DNA of 64,000 bases, taken from NCBI RefSeq assembly GCF_032854445.1, contig NW_027018069.1:31535-95534 (forward strand), written 5' to 3'. Below are positions 61,141 through 64,000 of this stretch, piece by piece; the stretch's first letter is position 1; every line of letters begins with the position of its first letter. This DNA comes from Liolophura sinensis. Lineage: Eukaryota > Mollusca > Polyplacophora > Chitonida > Chitonidae. The notes under the pieces are model-generated. The model ran no database searches. It saw only the letters and a list, made by a program, of their open reading frames with translations, and had not been told where the DNA came from. A program made the translations under genes and the position numbers.

Positions 61141-64000
61141 AATTTCCTTGGTTTCCATGGAGTAAGAGCCGTTGCTGGGCACGTGATCTTGACATCAATG
61201 ATTATTCATTTGTGGCTACAGCCAAAAGTATTGGTCGGAGAGCAACGCGGTTTGCACCATTCGATTTCTCGTCAAAAAATACGTCGGATTAGCCTCTTAC
61301 CAGCAGCATTGGAACAGTTTTTCTACTTTTGGATTTTTACCTGGTCTTTTTGCGAATTGAAATCGGCTACATTAACTATGTACAATCGCGACTGGTCATT
61401 ACTATATTCAACATTTCATTATAAGTTATGTGCCCTTCGGTAACCCAGACGACGTCAAATCTTTGGGCCAAGCCCATTTAACTCACCCAGCAAATGACTT
61501 ACTTCTAAGTCGAAGACAAACTCAATGTCTTTATCTACATGTAGAAAAACCACACCATTTGTATATAAAAAAACACAAGGTACATGATACAGTCTGCAGT
61601 AAAAAAGTACAATGAACACTGACCACATCAATAAGGTGCCAAAAGATGCGCAATTGGGCCAGGCATCTCCAGCTGTTGAAAATTGCAAATTTCCTTGGTT
61701 TCCATGGAGTAAGAGCCGTTGCTGGGCCACGTGATCTTGACATCAATGATTATTCATTTGTGGCTACAGCCAAAAGTATTGGTCGGAGAGCAACGCGGTT
61801 TGCACCATTCGATTTCTCGTCAAAAAATACGTCGGATTAGCCTCTTACCAGCAGCATTGGAACAGTTTTTTTACTTTTGGATTTTTGCCCGGTCTTTTTT
61901 CTAATTGAAATCGGCTACATTAACTATGTACAATCGCGACTGGTCATTACTATATTCAACTTTTCATTATAAGTTATGTGCCCTTCGGTAGCCCAGACGA
62001 CGTCAAATCTTTGGGCCAAGCCCATTTAACTCACCCAGCAAATGTCTTACTTCTAAGTCGAAGACAAACTCAATGTCTTTATCTACATGTAGAAAAACCA
62101 CACCATTTGTATATAAAAAAAAACACAAGGTACATGATACAGTCTGCTGTAAAAAAGTACAATTGAACACTGACCCACATCAATAAGGTGCCAAAAGATG
62201 CGCAATTGGGCCAGGCATCTCCAGCTGTTGAAAAATTGCAAATTTCCTTGGTTTCCATGGAGTAAGAGCCGTTGCTGGGCACGTGATCTTGACATCAATG
62301 ATTATTCATTTGTGGCTACAGCCAAAAGTATTAGTCGGAGAGCAACGCGGTTTGCACCATTCGATTTCTCGTCAAAAAATACGTCGGATTAGCTCTTACC
62401 AGCAGCATTGGAACAGTTTTTCCACTTTTGCATTTTTGCCTGGTATTTTTTTCTAATTGAAATCGGCTACATTAACTATGTACAATCGCGACTGGTCATT
62501 ACTATATTCAACTTTTCATTATAAGTTATGTGCCCTTCGGTAACCCAGACGACGTCAAATCTTTGGGCCAAGCCCATTTAACTCACCCAGCAAATGTCTT
62601 ACTTCTAAGTCGAAGACAAACTCAATGTCTTTATCTACATGTAGAAAAAACCACACCATTTGTATATAAAAAAACACAAGGTACATGATACAGTCTGCTG
62701 TAAAAAAGTACAATTGAACATTGACCCACATCAATAAAGTGCCAAAAGATGCGCAATTGGGCCAGGCATCTCCAGCTGTTGAAAAATTGCAAATTTCCTT
62801 GGTTTCCATGGAGTAAGAGCCGTTGCTGGGCACGTGATCTTGACATCAATGATTATTCATTTGTGGCTACAGCCAAAAGTATTGGTCGGAGAGCAACGCG
62901 GTTTGCACCATTCGATTTCTCGTCAAAATATACGTCGGATTAGCCTCTTACCAGCAGCATTGGAACAGTTTTTCCACTTTTTGATTTTTGCCTGGTCTTT
63001 TTGCGAATTGAAATCGGCTACATTAACTTTGTACAATCGCGACTGGTCATTACTATATTCAACTCTTCATTATAAGTTATGTGCCCTTCGGTAGCCCAGA
63101 CGACGTCAAATCTTTGGGCCAAGCCCATTTAACTCACCCAGCAAATGTCTTACTTCTAAGTCGAAGACAAACTCAATGTCTTTATCTACATGTAGAAAAA
63201 CCACACCGTTTGTATATAAAAAAAACACAAGGTACTTGATACAGTCCGCTGTAAAAAAGTACAATTGAACACTGACCCACATCAATAAGGTGCCAAAAGA
63301 TGCGCAGTTGGGCCAGGCATCTCCAGCTGTTGAAAAATTGCAAATTTCCTTGGTTTCCATGGAGTAAGAGCCGTTGCTGGGCACGTGATCTTGACATCAA
63401 TGATTTTTCGTTTGTGGGCTACAGCCAAAAGTATTGGTCGGAGAGCAACGCGGTTTGCACCCATTCGATTTCTCGTCAAAAATACGTCGGATTAGCCTCT
63501 TACCAGCAGCATTGGAACAGTTTTTCTACTTTTGGATTTTTACCTGGTCTTTTTGTGAATTGAAATCGGCTACATTAACTATGTTACAATCGCGACTGGT
63601 CATTACTATATTCAACATTTCATTATAAGTTATGTGCCCTTCGGTAGCCCAGACGACGTCAAAATCTTTGGGCCAAGCCCATTTAACTCACCCAGCAAAT
63701 GACTTACTTCTAAGTCGAAGACAACTCAATGTCTTATCTACATGTAGAAAAACCACACCATTTGTATATAAAAAAACACAAGGTACATGATACAGTCTGC
63801 TGTAAAAAAGTACAATTGAAACACTGACCCACATCAATAAGGTGCCAAAAGATGCGCAATTGGGCCAGGCATCTCCAGCTGTTGAAAAATTGCAAATTTC
63901 CTTGGTTTCCATGGAGTAAGAGCCGTTGCTGGCCACGTGATCTTGACATCAATGATTATTCATTTGTGGCTACAGCCAAAAGTATTAGTCGGAGAGCAAC
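61141..64000 (+). repeat. Five-unit block A-B-C-D-A', copy 3 (indel-rich) and next unit start
   Basis: Matches 40,786-43,645 at an offset near 20,355: CTGCAGTAAAAAAG near 61,595, GCCCGGTC near 61,887, CAATAAAGTGCC near 62,732, AACTCTTC near 63,061, GATTTTTCGTTTG near 63,402 and TTTTTGTGAATTG near 63,551. From about 61,600 it shows many one-base changes: CAATGAACACTGACCACATC, GTTGAAAATTGC, GGGCCACG, TTAGCTCTTACC, GTGGGCTAC, CACCCATTCG, ATGTTACAATC, GTCAAAATCTT, GACAACTC and GAAACACTG. The last unit, from 63,895, is cut by the window edge and opens as B type (GCTGGCCACG). Confidence 0.8.

Larger units (their letters stand above)
1..64000 (+). repeat. 550-bp satellite DNA array, 116 complete units
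   Basis: The same sequence of about 550 bp recurs head to tail from the first base to the last, always in the same orientation. Most units are 549-551 bp; one is 628 bp, and units in indel-rich patches differ by a few bases. Taking the window start as phase 1, units begin at 1, 552, 1102, 1652, 2202, 2752, 3302 and so on, with the last, partial unit near 63,895. No base stretch is unexplained by the repeat. Variation is mostly single substitutions shared by sets of units, the expected result of unequal crossing-over and gene conversion. Chromosomal location (centromeric, pericentromeric or subtelomeric) is inferred from array type only. I do not recognise the family. Confidence 0.98.

Noticed and set aside
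1-64000. CRISPR array
   Set aside because: The repeat is a contiguous 550-bp unit with no unique spacers between copies.
1-64000. rRNA, 5S, spliced-leader or tRNA gene array
   Set aside because: I found no recognisable 5S or rRNA core, spliced-leader sequence or cloverleaf in the unit.
1-64000. Telomere or transposon sequence within the array
   Set aside because: No runs of telomere-type repeats, terminal inverted repeats, target-site duplications or reverse-transcriptase or transposase-like frames were seen.

Overview
The whole 64 kb window is one uninterrupted head-to-tail satellite DNA array. The basic unit is about 550 bp, all copies lie in the same orientation, and I count 116 complete units plus a final partial unit starting near 63,895. 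The first unit is 40.5% G+C (223 of 551 bases, counted by hand). I see no unique flanking sequence, protein-coding gene, rRNA or tRNA gene, transposon insertion or telomere motif. Long arrays of this kind are typical of centromeric, pericentromeric or subtelomeric heterochromatin in eukaryotes, so I infer a eukaryotic chromosome. I do not recognise the 550-bp family and cannot name the organism.

The units are very similar, but they carry diagnostic variants that divide the array into layers. The left domain (1 to about 34,030) mostly carries the variant tacttgatacagtccgct and a run of 8 A after the TATATA. It has dimeric (1.1 kb) structure at about 3.3-9.4 kb, mixed units to about 26.5 kb, and two copies of a five-unit block at 28.7-34.0 kb. 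The right domain (about 34,030 to the end) mostly carries tacatgatacagtctgct, a run of 7 A and an extra A in the next A-run. It is built on a four-type higher-order unit (A-B-C-D, about 2.2 kb) and expanded by larger duplications: a five-unit block (about 2,753 bp) seen at 38.0, 40.8 and 61.1 kb; a 2,748-bp tandem duplication at 44.9-50.4 kb that carries the most diverged units; a 3,302-bp tandem duplication at 50.4-57.05 kb; and a block of about 3.3 kb at 34.3-37.65 kb that recurs at 56.9-60.2 kb.

Each unit carries a fixed set of small symmetric elements: a 12-bp palindrome, an E-box in the context ATCACGTG, three short hairpins and a TATA-like stretch. They are retained in nearly every copy. 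Homogenisation alone could explain this, so function is not shown. Patches rich in single-base indels (about 12.7-15.4, 26.5-29.85, 38.55-40.45 and 61.6-64.0 kb) look more like consensus or assembly error than biology, and fine-scale conclusions there should be treated with caution. Short reading frames of 60-134 codons recur in every unit on both strands, but I judge them to be by-products of the repeat and not genes.
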